A DNA stretch of 64,000 nucleotides from Virgibacillus_P tibetensis (lineage in GTDB: Bacteria; Bacillota; Bacilli; Bacillales; Amphibacillaceae), in NCBI RefSeq assembly GCF_036026595.1, contig NZ_JARZFX010000001.1, positions 186,001 to 250,000 of the forward strand, written 5' to 3'. The notes under the pieces are model-generated. The model made no database searches. It had not been told where the DNA came from and worked only from the letters and a program-made list of their open reading frames with translations. The position numbers were made by a program, and so were the translations under genes. Positions 25,823 through 33,812 of this stretch are shown here, in pieces; the stretch's first letter is position 1; every line of letters starts with the position of its first letter.

Positions 25823-26397
25823 ATAAAGTGAAGGTGACACAAGATCAAGCTGATGCGATACATCAATGGAGAACATGTTCAGATCGCAATGATTCAGAAT
25901 TAGTGGAAACTCATATTCGGGGCTGGGTGCTTGAATCAGATCTATCCTTAAACGAATTAGATTTAGATGATTTTATCAAAGCTTTATACATCGGTTATGA
26001 AGTAGAGCCACAGTTTAAGGTTGGGGATTGGGTTGTTCGTGAAAATGTTATCACAAAAATAACGAATATTAATTATAAGCTTGATTCAGAAGGGGCTATT
26101 ACTACAGAAAGGTTTTTAAGTTGGGTAACAGACAATCATTTACGCCATGCCACACCAGAAGAAATAGCAGAAGAAAAAGAACGCAGATGGTGGAGCAAGC
26201 ACGGCAGGGAAAATTGGGAGTTGAAAAATGGTGATGTATTGGACAAAAGAAATTTTGCTTACACAGTTCGAGCAGTTGATGAAAGCTACGTTATGTTCAA
26301 CGAGTTCGCCACAAAGAAAACATGGGACGAGTTAAAAAAAGATTTTAAAGTAGCCTGTTTTGCCGAAAAACGACTAGACAAAGGTGAATCTAAATGA
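25819..26397 (+). CDS. Phage protein (192 aa), unknown
   Basis: The N-terminal half is helical and acidic; the second half has small beta segments (KVGDWVVRENVITKITNI; NWELKNGDVLDKRNFAYTV) like SH3-type beta barrels and the phrase HATPEEIAEEKERRWW. Similar proteins are common in Bacillus and Staphylococcus phages; role unknown. Confidence 0.6.
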   Translation: MNKVKVTQDQADAIHQWRTCSDRNDSELVETHIRGWVLESDLSLNELDLDDFIKALYIGYEVEPQFKVGDWVVRENVITKITNINYKLDSEGAITTERFLSWVTDNHLRHATPEEIAEEKERRWWSKHGRENWELKNGDVLDKRNFAYTVRAVDESYVMFNEFATKKTWDELKKDFKVACFAEKRLDKGESK

Positions 26398-26573
26398 TTA
26401 TAACCGCAACAATAATATTAATCGTAGCAATCCTAGTCATCATAGGGCATGTACAACACGTCAATAAATCATCAAAAGAAGGTAAGCTAGCACAATCTTA
26501 TGAAATATTCTACATGGCTATTCTAACTGTATCTATCACATCAGGCATTATATGGGGAGGGTTATTTCAATGA
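26394..26573 (+). CDS. Small two-helix membrane protein (59 aa)
   Basis: Two hydrophobic helices (ITATIILIVAILVIIGHV and MAILTVSITSGIIWGGLF) flank a short charged loop. It overlaps both neighbours by 4 bp. Unknown role; a membrane location is the only firm inference. Confidence 0.6.
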   Translation: MIITATIILIVAILVIIGHVQHVNKSSKEGKLAQSYEIFYMAILTVSITSGIIWGGLFQ

Positions 26574-27040
26574 ATTTACCAAAGGAGCTTAAGTTTAAGT
26601 ACAGGGATAAAATTTATTATGCAGAAGTATCAGATGGAACAGTCAACGTTACTTGGGATGACATTACGGGTGAACCAGCTACTTATGAAGTAGAAAAAGT
26701 TAAAGAATATATCGGTGAGGGTGCATGGATAATTTTAGATGATAAGTATGGCGAAGCGCCAAAAGGTAAAACAGATTACGAAATCATAGCGAAAAACATC
26801 GGTAAATTAGTAGCAGAGAAAAACAAACAATACGGAGATTCATTCAATAAATCGGGCGACTTCCTTAAACTCTTATATCCAGATGGAATCAAGCCAGAGC
26901 AATACAAAGATATGTTAGGACTTGTACGAGTGTTTGATAAACAGATGCGAATAGCTAACGGAAATCAGGGAGAAGAAAATGCATGGCAGGATATAAACGG
27001 ATATAGCTTAGTGGCATTAGGAGGTAATGATAATGAGTGA
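26570..27040 (+). CDS. DUF1599 (Nmad1-type) nucleotide-modification-associated protein
   Basis: The 156-aa protein has an N-terminal extension (1-65) and a C-terminal helical domain with YEIIAKNIGKLVAEKNKQYG, a KSGDFLKLLYPDG segment and MLGLVRVFDKQMRIANG, matching DUF1599. Members occur with nucleotide and DNA modification genes. GGGGAGGG supports the ATG at 26570 rather than 26552. Confidence 0.7.
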   Translation: MNLPKELKFKYRDKIYYAEVSDGTVNVTWDDITGEPATYEVEKVKEYIGEGAWIILDDKYGEAPKGKTDYEIIAKNIGKLVAEKNKQYGDSFNKSGDFLKLLYPDGIKPEQYKDMLGLVRVFDKQMRIANGNQGEENAWQDINGYSLVALGGNDNE

Positions 27041-27048
27041 ATGGTTGA
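27017..27048 (+). repeat. 32-bp direct repeat carrying SD, stop and start (copy 1; copy 2 at 27354-27385)
   Basis: The module begins TTAGGAGGTAATGATAATGA and continues with TGAATGGTT; the copies, 337 bp apart, differ at two bases. Each encodes the C-terminus LGGNDNE of one gene, the ribosome site of the next, and its MSEW/MNEW start. Confidence 0.8.
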
Positions 27049-27377
27049 AAAAGATAAAGGAAAATTACTCAAATATGGTTGATATAGCTTTATCATCAGG
27101 AGAAACGCTTCCAAATTACGAAATAGAGGTTGCTGATCTAAATTATTTAATCCAACAAGCAGAATATGTAAAGGAATTGGAAAAGAGAAACGCTGAAATT
27201 ATTGACGGTATTAACTTCAACAATAAAGAGTATGGAAAAATCATTGGTGAAAACCAACGCTACAAACAAGCATTAGAAGAAATTGCGTTTAAACAGCACA
27301 ACGTAGAACCTAAGCGGGTAGTAGTTAAATTGCAATCAAAAGCAAGGGAAGTTTTAGGAGGTAATGATAATGAATGA
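27033..27377 (+). CDS. Phage protein (114 aa), unknown
   Basis: A helical protein (VADLNYLIQQAEYVKELEKR; ENQRYKQALEEI) ending in LGGNDNE like its upstream neighbour. The start at 27033 is 7 nt from AGGAGG; 27027 would be too close. A shorter relative lies at 30382-30696. Confidence 0.65.
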   Translation: MSEWLKKIKENYSNMVDIALSSGETLPNYEIEVADLNYLIQQAEYVKELEKRNAEIIDGINFNNKEYGKIIGENQRYKQALEEIAFKQHNVEPKRVVVKLQSKAREVLGGNDNE

Positions 27378-27756
27378 ATGGTTAACTACAGGTGAAATGA
27401 TAGATCAGTTGAAAGTTGGGGAAGTTGCGGAAGTGGCAAACAACCCATCCGAGCATTTTAAAACGAAAGATGAAAAGGTGACATATGATGAAGGTGTTCT
27501 AGTCTGGAAAAAAGACGGACTGAAATTTTTCGTCAATGATTATATAACGGAATTAAAATGGCGCATCCTACCAAACTGTGTATCTTTTGAGGAAGCTATG
27601 AAGGCATTGAAGGAAGGAAAGGTAATCAGATGGTTTTCTCTTGATGGTGGAGACTCATCAAAATTATACCCGAGAGAATATGACGACACAGATATATTAG
27701 CTGATTTCAGTTTGATGGACTTATTCGAAGGCAAATGGACAATAGAAAATGTATAG
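27370..27756 (+). CDS. Phage protein (128 aa) with possible Tad2-like C-terminal domain
   Basis: The C-terminal half, from VSFEEAMKALKEGKVIRWFS to SLMDLFEGKWTIEN, follows the pattern of small DUF2829/Tad2-like phage domains (F-x-EA-x-x-x-LK-x-GK at the start, D/L-W near the end). The N-terminal half (TTGEMIDQLKVGEVAEVANN) is unfamiliar. The relation to Thoeris anti-defence proteins is a weak pattern match only. Confidence 0.45.
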   Translation: MNEWLTTGEMIDQLKVGEVAEVANNPSEHFKTKDEKVTYDEGVLVWKKDGLKFFVNDYITELKWRILPNCVSFEEAMKALKEGKVIRWFSLDGGDSSKLYPREYDDTDILADFSLMDLFEGKWTIENV

Positions 27757-27836
27757 CAAAGCCCAACAACTACAATCAACCCGTATCAAGCCAAAGCGAG
27801 GGAATCACTCTAGGATAACAGGAAGGAGAAAAACGA

Positions 27837-28640
27837 ATGGAAGTGCCTAAGCCTAAGAATTATTGTAGGTGTGGATGCGGAACTGAAATTAAGGCAACTA
27901 GAAAATGGGTATCCACTCACAATTTGAAAAAAAGAAACGAAAACTACACTTACATTGCAAATAGAGCGCATAGAGAAGTTGAATGCATGGAGTGTGAAAA
28001 AAAGCAACTTAAAAGAGCAGATCATGTAAAAAGAAGGAACGGGAAAGTCTATTGTAGTAGTGCATGTGCAAACAAAGCTAACGCACGAGCGCCGAGAAGT
28101 TACCCAGAAAGAAAAACAGGCAAGATGAAAAAATGTAAGATTTGCAGGAAAGAGTTTTATGTACAAAAAGCAGTACTTTCATATGGTCGTGGGATATTCT
28201 GCTCAAGGGAATGTCATTTCGAATGGCTCAAAGAAAATCCACGAATAAACTTTGTAAAAGGAAATGACAATAGCGGAAAAAATAACGGAATGTATAAGAA
28301 TGGCAAACACGCAGGCAGGGGATATAGAGGGGACAAAAGAAAAATTAAACAAGAGTTAATAGAACGTGACGGAGGTAAAGAATGTTTACTTTGTGGTCTA
28401 CCTGGGGACGGATTGCACATGCATAGGGTTGTTTATGGTTCGCAAGGCGGAAAATATGAAACAAGTAATTGTATTCAACTATGCGGAGAAGATCATGCAT
28501 TAGTCCATTCAAGCAAAAAGACATGGTTAGAACCGCAACAAAATTATCTCGCAGAACCAAACGAAAAAAACAGAAACAAGTTAATTAAATTAAGATTGGA
28601 AGTATTAGGGATAACGACAGAAAGTTTGTTTGAAGAATGA
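27837..28640 (+). CDS. HNH endonuclease with multiple zinc fingers
   Basis: The 267-aa protein has an N-terminal run of Cys pairs (CRCGCG, CMECEKK, CSSAC, CKICRKEF, CSREC) and a C-terminal HNH nuclease: ECLLCGLPGDGLHMHRVVYG, then NCIQLCGEDHALVHSSK (H, N, H residues present). Such proteins are often free-standing homing endonucleases of phages. GGAAGGAG precedes the start. It interrupts an otherwise tightly coupled operon by 80 bp, in keeping with mobility. Confidence 0.82.
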   Translation: MEVPKPKNYCRCGCGTEIKATRKWVSTHNLKKRNENYTYIANRAHREVECMECEKKQLKRADHVKRRNGKVYCSSACANKANARAPRSYPERKTGKMKKCKICRKEFYVQKAVLSYGRGIFCSRECHFEWLKENPRINFVKGNDNSGKNNGMYKNGKHAGRGYRGDKRKIKQELIERDGGKECLLCGLPGDGLHMHRVVYGSQGGKYETSNCIQLCGEDHALVHSSKKTWLEPQQNYLAEPNEKNRNKLIKLRLEVLGITTESLFEE

Positions 28641-28750
28641 AGTTATACGTCAAGGAAATAGTTACAGAAAACGCAGACGGTGATCTACTAACACAGATAA
28701 CACTACATCAGAGTAAACCTTATTTCTACAATTATATCATTTGGGCGTAA
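28637..28750 (+). CDS. Small phage protein (37 aa), unknown
   Basis: MKLYVKEIVTENADGDLLTQ overlaps the HNH stop by ATGA but lacks its own SD. Low complexity of evidence; may be translated by coupling only. Confidence 0.4.
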   Translation: MKLYVKEIVTENADGDLLTQITLHQSKPYFYNYIIWA

Positions 28751-28808
28751 GAATCCAATTCTATAATAACAAAACTAAACAGTATTTTACAAATAGGAGG
28801 AAATTTTA

Positions 28809-29384
28809 ATGGCATTAGTAGCTAACGGATTGGCAGGAAATAAGAATAAAGGAGAAAGAGAAAAAAACGATTTTTACCCCACTCCACCGCATGCAACGGA
28901 ATCATTGCTTAATCGAGTTAACTTTGAGGGAAGTGTATGGGAGCCCGCATGTGGCGATGGGGCGATTTGTAAGGTTTTAGAAGAAAAGGAGTATAAGGTT
29001 TATGCAACAGATAAATACGATCGAGGTTATGGCGTGTATGATATTGATTTTTTAACTTGGGATTGGACAAAAACATTCAACCACAGACCGGCAAACATCA
29101 TTACTAATCCGCCTTATAAAATCGCTCAAGAATTTGTTGAAAGATCGCTAGAATGTACGACGGGTAAAGTTGCTATGTTGTTGAAGTTGAATTTTCTTGA
29201 AAGCGCAAGAAGGTATGAAATGTTCAACAATACACCTTTAAAGCATGTTTTAGTTTTTTCTAAAAGATTGAATTTTTATGAAGGTACTTTAGAAGGCAAT
29301 AAGAGGTCAGGGGTTTTAGCGTTTGCTTGGTATGTGTGGGAGCACGGATATGAGGGTCAACCACAAATAGACTGGATACTTTAA
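28809..29384 (+). CDS. Phage DNA adenine methyltransferase
   Basis: The 191-aa protein has the SAM site EPACGDGAI (about residues 45-53) and the catalytic NPPY (100-103) of N6-adenine or N4-cytosine methyltransferases. The opening phrase NDFYPTPPHAT is typical of orphan phage enzymes that protect against restriction. No cognate nuclease is adjacent. AGGAGG supports 28809. Confidence 0.88.
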   Translation: MALVANGLAGNKNKGEREKNDFYPTPPHATESLLNRVNFEGSVWEPACGDGAICKVLEEKEYKVYATDKYDRGYGVYDIDFLTWDWTKTFNHRPANIITNPPYKIAQEFVERSLECTTGKVAMLLKLNFLESARRYEMFNNTPLKHVLVFSKRLNFYEGTLEGNKRSGVLAFAWYVWEHGYEGQPQIDWIL

Positions 29385-29399
29385 TTAGGAGGTAATTAT

Positions 29400-29792
29400 A
29401 TGATAAACGCAGTAACGCTAGTAGGCAGATTAACAAAGGACGTAGATTTACGGTACACGCCCAATGGAAAAGCGGTAGGGAATTTTACGCTAGCGGTCAA
29501 CAGGCCATTTAAAACGAACGGACAGCAGGAAACAGACTTTATCAATTGTACTATTTGGGGCAAACAGGCTGAGAACTTAGCAAACTTCATGAAAAAAGGT
29601 TCACAAGTCGGAGTAACAGGACGTATTCAGACGAGGACATATGAAAATAGCGAGGGTAAGACAGTATTTGTTACGGAAGTAGTAGCGGATCAAGCGGCAT
29701 TCCTGGAAAGCAAGAAGGACAACCAATCTAGCAATCAATCAATTCCAGCAAGTGAAGGAACAGAAATCCAAGATACAGAATTACCATTTTAA
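29400..29792 (+). CDS. ssb: Single-stranded DNA-binding protein
   Basis: The 130-aa protein shows the SSB OB fold (MINAVTLVGRLTKDVDLRYT; FINCTIWGKQAENLANFMKK) and the acidic C-terminal tip DTELPF for partner binding. AGGAGG precedes the start. It serves phage replication and ERF-mediated recombination. Confidence 0.96.
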   Translation: MINAVTLVGRLTKDVDLRYTPNGKAVGNFTLAVNRPFKTNGQQETDFINCTIWGKQAENLANFMKKGSQVGVTGRIQTRTYENSEGKTVFVTEVVADQAAFLESKKDNQSSNQSIPASEGTEIQDTELPF

Positions 29793-29794
29793 TT

Positions 29795-29965
29795 ATGGAC
29801 TACTCAAAAGCAACTAAACAACAACTACAGCAAATAGCCTTACATGAAAACTGCGAGTTAGATATTAAATATCTAGCTTGCAGACACTTAAAAGTTAAAC
29901 GCATTAAACAGACGTTATCGCCATATTGGAGAAAACAATACTATGAATTATTTAGGAGATGGTGA
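29795..29965 (+). CDS. Small basic phage protein (56 aa), unknown
   Basis: MDYSKATKQQLQQIALHENC, a helical and basic protein ending with YWRKQYYELFRRW. It follows the ssb stop by 2 bp and runs up to the next gene. Similar proteins are common beside phage ssb or ruvC genes. Confidence 0.55.
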   Translation: MDYSKATKQQLQQIALHENCELDIKYLACRHLKVKRIKQTLSPYWRKQYYELFRRW

Positions 29966-29967
29966 CT

Positions 29968-30210
29968 ATGGAATGTCCAGAGTGCGAAGATAAAACAAAA
30001 GTAATAGATAGTCGTAAAACAGAAGTAATGTACCGCAGGAGAGAATGTAGATCGTGCAAGCATCGGTTTAGCACATACGAGGTTACACAATATTCTTTGC
30101 TTGAAATGTTAGATGACAAATTACCAGTTGAATTAGTGGATCAAGTTTCAAATGTATTAGAAAAAGAATTTCCAACAGATACAAGGAGGGCGAAATATGA
30201 AAACGTATGA
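29968..30210 (+). CDS. NrdR-like zinc-ribbon protein without ATP-cone
   Basis: The 80-aa protein copies the N-terminal zinc ribbon of NrdR: CPEC, VIDSRKTEVMYRRRECRSC, HRFSTYEV. The ATP-cone domain of true NrdR is replaced by about 35 helical residues. NrdR represses ribonucleotide reductase genes; this short form could compete at NrdR boxes or regulate phage genes. ATG at 29968 is better spaced from AGGAG than 29959. Confidence 0.75.
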   Translation: MECPECEDKTKVIDSRKTEVMYRRRECRSCKHRFSTYEVTQYSLLEMLDDKLPVELVDQVSNVLEKEFPTDTRRAKYENV

Positions 30211-30370
30211 GACCCATGACGAAATGAAGCGAACGCATGTTATCGAGCAACTAGAGAAATTCGGTAGTTACAACAACGACCATTACACATATCAAGAATT
30301 AAAAATAAAACTAGCAGCAGCTAGAGCAATGGATATAGACATAACACACGATGATAATAAATTTTTCTAG
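30197..30370 (+). CDS. Small phage protein (57 aa), unknown
   Basis: MKTYETHDEMKRTHVIEQLE starts inside the previous gene behind AAGGAGGG. Acidic C-terminus. Not recognised. Confidence 0.55.
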   Translation: MKTYETHDEMKRTHVIEQLEKFGSYNNDHYTYQELKIKLAAARAMDIDITHDDNKFF

Positions 30371-30381
30371 GAGGTTAAACG

Positions 30382-30696
30382 ATGAGTGACTTTAAAGCAA
30401 TAAGGATGATTTATAAAACTCAAGTAGAACATGGATTAAAAGAAATTACATTAAATAAATTGATGTTTGAAAAGTTATTAAACCAAGCAGAACGTGTAGA
30501 GGAATTGGAATACAGGCACAAAGTTTTATTATATGAAGTTCGGAATAAAGGCGAACTTGAGCTACAAAACCAACGCCACAAACAGGCTTTGGAGTTAATT
30601 ATATCAGACACTCATTATGACGGTAGCCTTGAATATATAAGTCCTATTCACGTAATAAGAAAAAGAGCAGAAAAAGCACTAGGAGGTAACGCATGA
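30382..30696 (+). CDS. Phage protein (104 aa), related to 27033-27377
   Basis: It shares the layout NKLMFEKLLNQAERVEELEYR, NQRHKQALELI and a KALGGN end with the protein at 27033, so both probably derive from one ancestor. AGGAGG supports the start, and ATGA coupling leads into the dUTPase gene. Role unknown. Confidence 0.6.
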   Translation: MSDFKAIRMIYKTQVEHGLKEITLNKLMFEKLLNQAERVEELEYRHKVLLYEVRNKGELELQNQRHKQALELIISDTHYDGSLEYISPIHVIRKRAEKALGGNA

Positions 30697-31343
30697 ATCT
30701 AACTAAATTATTCGAGATACAGAAAACATTGGATGATCGAATCATGAAAGAGCATGGATTAGAAGGACAGGACTTGCTAAATAAAAAGATATTAGCTTTA
30801 CAAGTTGAATTAGGCGAGTTAGCGAATGAATGGCGAGGGTTTAAGTTTTGGAGTAAGGATCAGAGACCGAGGGTCGAAGATTGGATTGAGTGCTCAACTT
30901 GTAATGGAACAGGTGATTTAAACTACGAAAAGGTTCAAGAGGATGCCGAGGGAAGTGGTAACCATGAATATATTGATTGTGAAGAATGTGATTGCGCTGG
31001 AACAGTCGGAGTCAGAAACCCACTCCTAGAAGAATACGTTGATTGCCTGCATTTTATATTGAGTATTGGGTTAGATTTAGAGTTTGGTAATTATCCTATG
31101 ATTGGGAGTTCACCAGAAACTAAGACAGTATCAGATATGTTTCTTGTCACTTTTGAAACAATTAATATGTTCTATCGGGCTTACTTTTCAGGCAATGAAG
31201 ACTTAACTGAAATAAAATACACAATCGTTTTCGATACCTTCATAACTCTTGGAGAAATGCTAGGATTCACCACAGAACAAATCGAACAAGCATATCTGGA
31301 CAAAAACAAAATCAATCACGAAAGACAGAACAATGACTACTGA
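30693..31343 (+). CDS. All-alpha dUTPase (MazG-like) with inserted zinc knuckle
   Basis: The 216-aa protein fits the dimeric all-alpha dUTP pyrophosphatase: LALQVELGELANEWRGFKFW (metal-binding Glu helix) and LLEEYVDCLHFILSIGLDLE (second Glu/Asp helix). Between them are CSTCNGTG and CEECDCAGT, a DnaJ-type zinc knuckle. The enzyme would lower dUTP to keep uracil out of phage DNA. Confidence 0.85.
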   Translation: MNLTKLFEIQKTLDDRIMKEHGLEGQDLLNKKILALQVELGELANEWRGFKFWSKDQRPRVEDWIECSTCNGTGDLNYEKVQEDAEGSGNHEYIDCEECDCAGTVGVRNPLLEEYVDCLHFILSIGLDLEFGNYPMIGSSPETKTVSDMFLVTFETINMFYRAYFSGNEDLTEIKYTIVFDTFITLGEMLGFTTEQIEQAYLDKNKINHERQNNDY

Positions 31344-31455
31344 ACGTGAATCCATCATCGAACAATTAGTACTAATCACAGGATATAACCGCAGCGTATT
31401 TGACAGAATAGGTGACACAGAACTATTAAAGGAGTTGGAGAAATATTATGGATAA
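31333..31455 (+). CDS. BH0509-like small protein (40 aa)
   Basis: MTTERESIIEQLVLITGYNR, then a short acidic helix ending ELLKELEKYYG, the layout of the small BH0509 family found in Bacillus phages. It overlaps both neighbours. Confidence 0.5.
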   Translation: MTTERESIIEQLVLITGYNRSVFDRIGDTELLKELEKYYG

Positions 31456-31624
31456 AGATAATCGAATTACAATGCTGAAACATTATAAAAAACAAGCTGA
31501 ACAAGAAAGGGATTTTTATTTCAAGAAATACAAAGCAGAGCAAAGAGTAACAACCTTTCTCTTGGGGGCAATGGGAGTATTAAGTGTATTACTGATTATC
31601 GCTATATTTATGGGGGCTTACTAA
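31448..31624 (+). CDS. Small single-pass membrane protein (58 aa)
   Basis: A charged N-terminal half (RITMLKHYKKQAEQERDFYF) and a C-terminal transmembrane helix (FLLGAMGVLSVLLIIAIFMG). SD AAGGAG is inside the previous gene; its stop overlaps the RuvC-like start. Unknown role. Confidence 0.55.
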   Translation: MDKDNRITMLKHYKKQAEQERDFYFKKYKAEQRVTTFLLGAMGVLSVLLIIAIFMGAY

Positions 31625-32130
31625 TGAACTATATAGGCATAGACCCAAGTACGAAAACGGGGTTAGTTATATTGAATGTTGAAGGTAACGTATTGCTTGA
31701 AAAAGAAATAACCACAAAAGAAAAAAGCGATCCTGCAAGATTCGTAGATATAACAAAACAAATAATCCCATTCATAAACGAGGGTGACAAAGTATTAATT
31801 GAGGGATTCTCCTACGGTTCAAGAGGTAGGGGAGTCTCCACACAATATGGCATAGGTTGGGCAATCCGCATAAAACTATTAAAATTAGTCCGAAGCAAAT
31901 ATATATCCGACTATATCGAGGTATCGCCTAACACATTAAAAAAATTCGCTACAGGTAAAGGGAACGTAAAGAAAGAGGATATGATACTACCGATTAACGA
32001 CAGATGGGGCTATAGGAACGGTTCAGACAACATAAGGGATGCGTATGTATTAGCGCAGATTGGTAGGGCGTTAGATGGTCATGGAAAGCCTGCAAAAGCA
32101 CAATTAGCTTGTATAAAGGAGTTGGGATGA
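31624..32130 (+). CDS. RuvC-like Holliday junction resolvase
   Basis: The 168-aa RNase H-fold protein shows GIDPSTKTG (Asp7), VLIEGFSYG (Glu60) and DNIRDAYVLA (Asp135/Asp139), the four acidic positions of RuvC nucleases. It would resolve branched phage DNA before packaging. It starts on the last base of the previous stop. Confidence 0.85.
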   Translation: MNYIGIDPSTKTGLVILNVEGNVLLEKEITTKEKSDPARFVDITKQIIPFINEGDKVLIEGFSYGSRGRGVSTQYGIGWAIRIKLLKLVRSKYISDYIEVSPNTLKKFATGKGNVKKEDMILPINDRWGYRNGSDNIRDAYVLAQIGRALDGHGKPAKAQLACIKELG

Positions 32131-32439
32131 TTGAAAAAAATATGGAGTGAAGATTATAAAAACCGTCATATAAAAATAGAAGCATTTGTTAGCAAACCAA
32201 TGGATAGAGAAGTTGTTTTTGTTGAATGTAACATTTATAAACCGGGCTCAAGTAAAAGTGAATATTGGTTTGATTCCATTATTGGAAAGCCAGTGTTTGG
32301 GGGTAATAAAAGATGGAAAATCAAAGTAGACAGAGAGATAGAGTATTTAAAATTTAAAGCAACCACACAGATAGATGAGGACATCAGAATGAACGAATTA
32401 ACGAACGGCCTGACAGATAGCTTATTGTGGACTGATTAG
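32131..32439 (+). CDS. Phage protein (102 aa), unknown
   Basis: A TTG start follows AAGGAG. The protein is beta-rich (HIKIEAFVSKPMDREVVFVE; KRWKIKVDREIEYLKF) with an acidic end. No family recognised. Confidence 0.55.
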   Translation: MKKIWSEDYKNRHIKIEAFVSKPMDREVVFVECNIYKPGSSKSEYWFDSIIGKPVFGGNKRWKIKVDREIEYLKFKATTQIDEDIRMNELTNGLTDSLLWTD

Positions 32440-32778
32440 ATGGAACTCCAAAAAGTAACCTCAATGATAATGATTGCTTCAGAACGAATAGACAAAGCAA
32501 CGAGAGAAATATATAAACTAGCCGAAAAGAAAGCAGAGACCGAAGAATATTTCCGTATAGCATTAGCAAAAGAAAAATTTATATTAAAAGATCAAGGAAT
32601 GGCAATAACACTCATTGATGATTTAGCAAGAGGAAAAGAAGATATTGCAAGGTTAAAACGTGATCGAGATTTAGCAGAGGATATGTTCAAGGCAGCGATT
32701 GAGAGTTTAAGAGCGTTACAAGCAGAGTTAAGCGGATTGCAAAGCATATTGAGATTTCAGTCTGATGTAGGGGGATAG
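32440..32778 (+). CDS. Coiled-coil phage protein (112 aa)
   Basis: The almost entirely helical protein contains FRIALAKEKFILKDQGMAIT, LIDDLARGKEDIARLK and AIESLRALQAELSGLQSIL. Proteins with this pattern recur in early regions of staphylococcal and bacillus phages; function unknown. It starts right after the previous stop. Confidence 0.65.
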   Translation: MELQKVTSMIMIASERIDKATREIYKLAEKKAETEEYFRIALAKEKFILKDQGMAITLIDDLARGKEDIARLKRDRDLAEDMFKAAIESLRALQAELSGLQSILRFQSDVGG

Positions 32779-32781
32779 TAC

Positions 32782-32844
32782 ATGGAGTTACTAATCGTAT
32801 TAATCGTATTAGTACTACTCATATTGGTTGATAAGGAGGGTTAA
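32782..32844 (+). CDS. Hydrophobic micro-protein (20 aa)
   Basis: MELLIVLIVLVLLILVDKEG is one membrane helix. A weak GGGGG lies upstream, and its last codons contain the SD of the next gene. It may be a leader peptide or a small membrane protein; low confidence. Confidence 0.3.
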   Translation: MELLIVLIVLVLLILVDKEG

Positions 32845-32846
32845 TC

Positions 32847-33038
32847 ATGCCAACAGAACAAGAATGGAAAAACGAAGTAGAACGCATTAAGTTAATATTA
32901 CCTTATTGGGAAGCTATACCACATCCGCAAGCTGTTATTAATGCAACTTTAATAAAACATCTTATAAAAGCATATGAAAAAGGTGATAGGCAAGGTATTA
33001 CATTCTTACAGATGAACGACATAGCGCAACCACATTAG
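32847..33038 (+). CDS. Phage protein (63 aa), unknown
   Basis: It starts MPTEQEWKNEVERIKLILPY behind AAGGAGG and is helical. Not recognised. Confidence 0.55.
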   Translation: MPTEQEWKNEVERIKLILPYWEAIPHPQAVINATLIKHLIKAYEKGDRQGITFLQMNDIAQPH

Positions 33039-33055
33039 GGTTAGGGGGTTAATGA

Positions 33056-33481
33056 ATGACACAACTGTCCTTTGCTGAAAAGAAACTGGATAAAAAAGCT
33101 AAACGTGAAGTAACTAAGATATTACGCTCCTACGGTAACTTAGATGCAATTATAGAAAGTATGAGCGTAGTTATGCCGAAAGTAACACAAAGCTTTGATG
33201 TAAGCGAAGCCCAACGAGATAACCAGTTTTATTCATCGACAGAGGATTCCGTTATGAAGAAAATGCAACTAGAAATCAAATTAAAACAAAAAGAAAAGCT
33301 GGACATCATCTACGAATCTATTACACAGGAAAAGAAGGATATATGGGATTACCGATTTATAGATGGATATACAGACGAACAGACGATGATCCACATGAAT
33401 TTAACGAGTAATCGGAATAAATACTTTGGTGAGAAATATGAATTAATGGGTATGATTGCAGACAGTTTTTACTTGTGGTGA
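33056..33481 (+). CDS. ArpU-family late transcription regulator
   Basis: The 141-aa protein has the ArpU/RinA-type layout: N-terminal helix (LSFAEKKLDKKAKREVTKIL), a middle coiled region with KLKQKEKLDIIYESIT, and a C-terminal HTH (DGYTDEQTMIHMNLTSNRNKY). Such proteins switch on packaging and structural genes. It is the last regulator before the tRNA-terminator region, the expected position. Confidence 0.82.
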   Translation: MTQLSFAEKKLDKKAKREVTKILRSYGNLDAIIESMSVVMPKVTQSFDVSEAQRDNQFYSSTEDSVMKKMQLEIKLKQKEKLDIIYESITQEKKDIWDYRFIDGYTDEQTMIHMNLTSNRNKYFGEKYELMGMIADSFYLW

Positions 33482-33495
33482 AAGGAGGTATCAAT

Positions 33496-33696
33496 ATGAA
33501 AACAAGTCATGAAGATTATCTAAAACAAACATTACAGTCCAAAAAATATGAACTTGAACACTTAAATACTCAGCATAGAATTGATATTGCGGTATATAAC
33601 GCAAAAAAAAGAAAAGGTAACAACGCAAATTTACTCAATCGAATCTCAACTAGAAGAAAAATAGCGAAACATCTATACTTTTTGCATACAAATTAA
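33496..33696 (+). CDS. Small basic phage protein (66 aa)
   Basis: MKTSHEDYLKQTLQSKKYEL starts behind AAAGGAGG; the second half is strongly basic (NAKKRKGNNANLLNRISTRR). It may bind nucleic acid. Last gene before the early terminator. Confidence 0.55.
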   Translation: MKTSHEDYLKQTLQSKKYELEHLNTQHRIDIAVYNAKKRKGNNANLLNRISTRRKIAKHLYFLHTN

Positions 33697-33752
33697 ATAC
33701 GAATTGAACGCATTTCTGTAGTAGTATAGTAGTATAGGAAAATTAGATAACG

Positions 33753-33808
33753 CACTTGTACGAGATTCGGTCATTAATGGGCGAACACACCTCGTATGGG
33801 TGCTTTTT
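33753..33808 (+). terminator. Long hairpin terminator at the early/late boundary
   Basis: TACGAG (33759-33764) pairs with CTCGTA (33791-33796), extended by CAC/GTG, then CTTTTTAT. It would end early transcripts unless an ArpU-dependent mechanism acts. Upstream, the iterated TAGTATAG motif at about 33721-33737 resembles a promoter -10 area. Confidence 0.55.
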
Positions 33809-33812
33809 ATAT

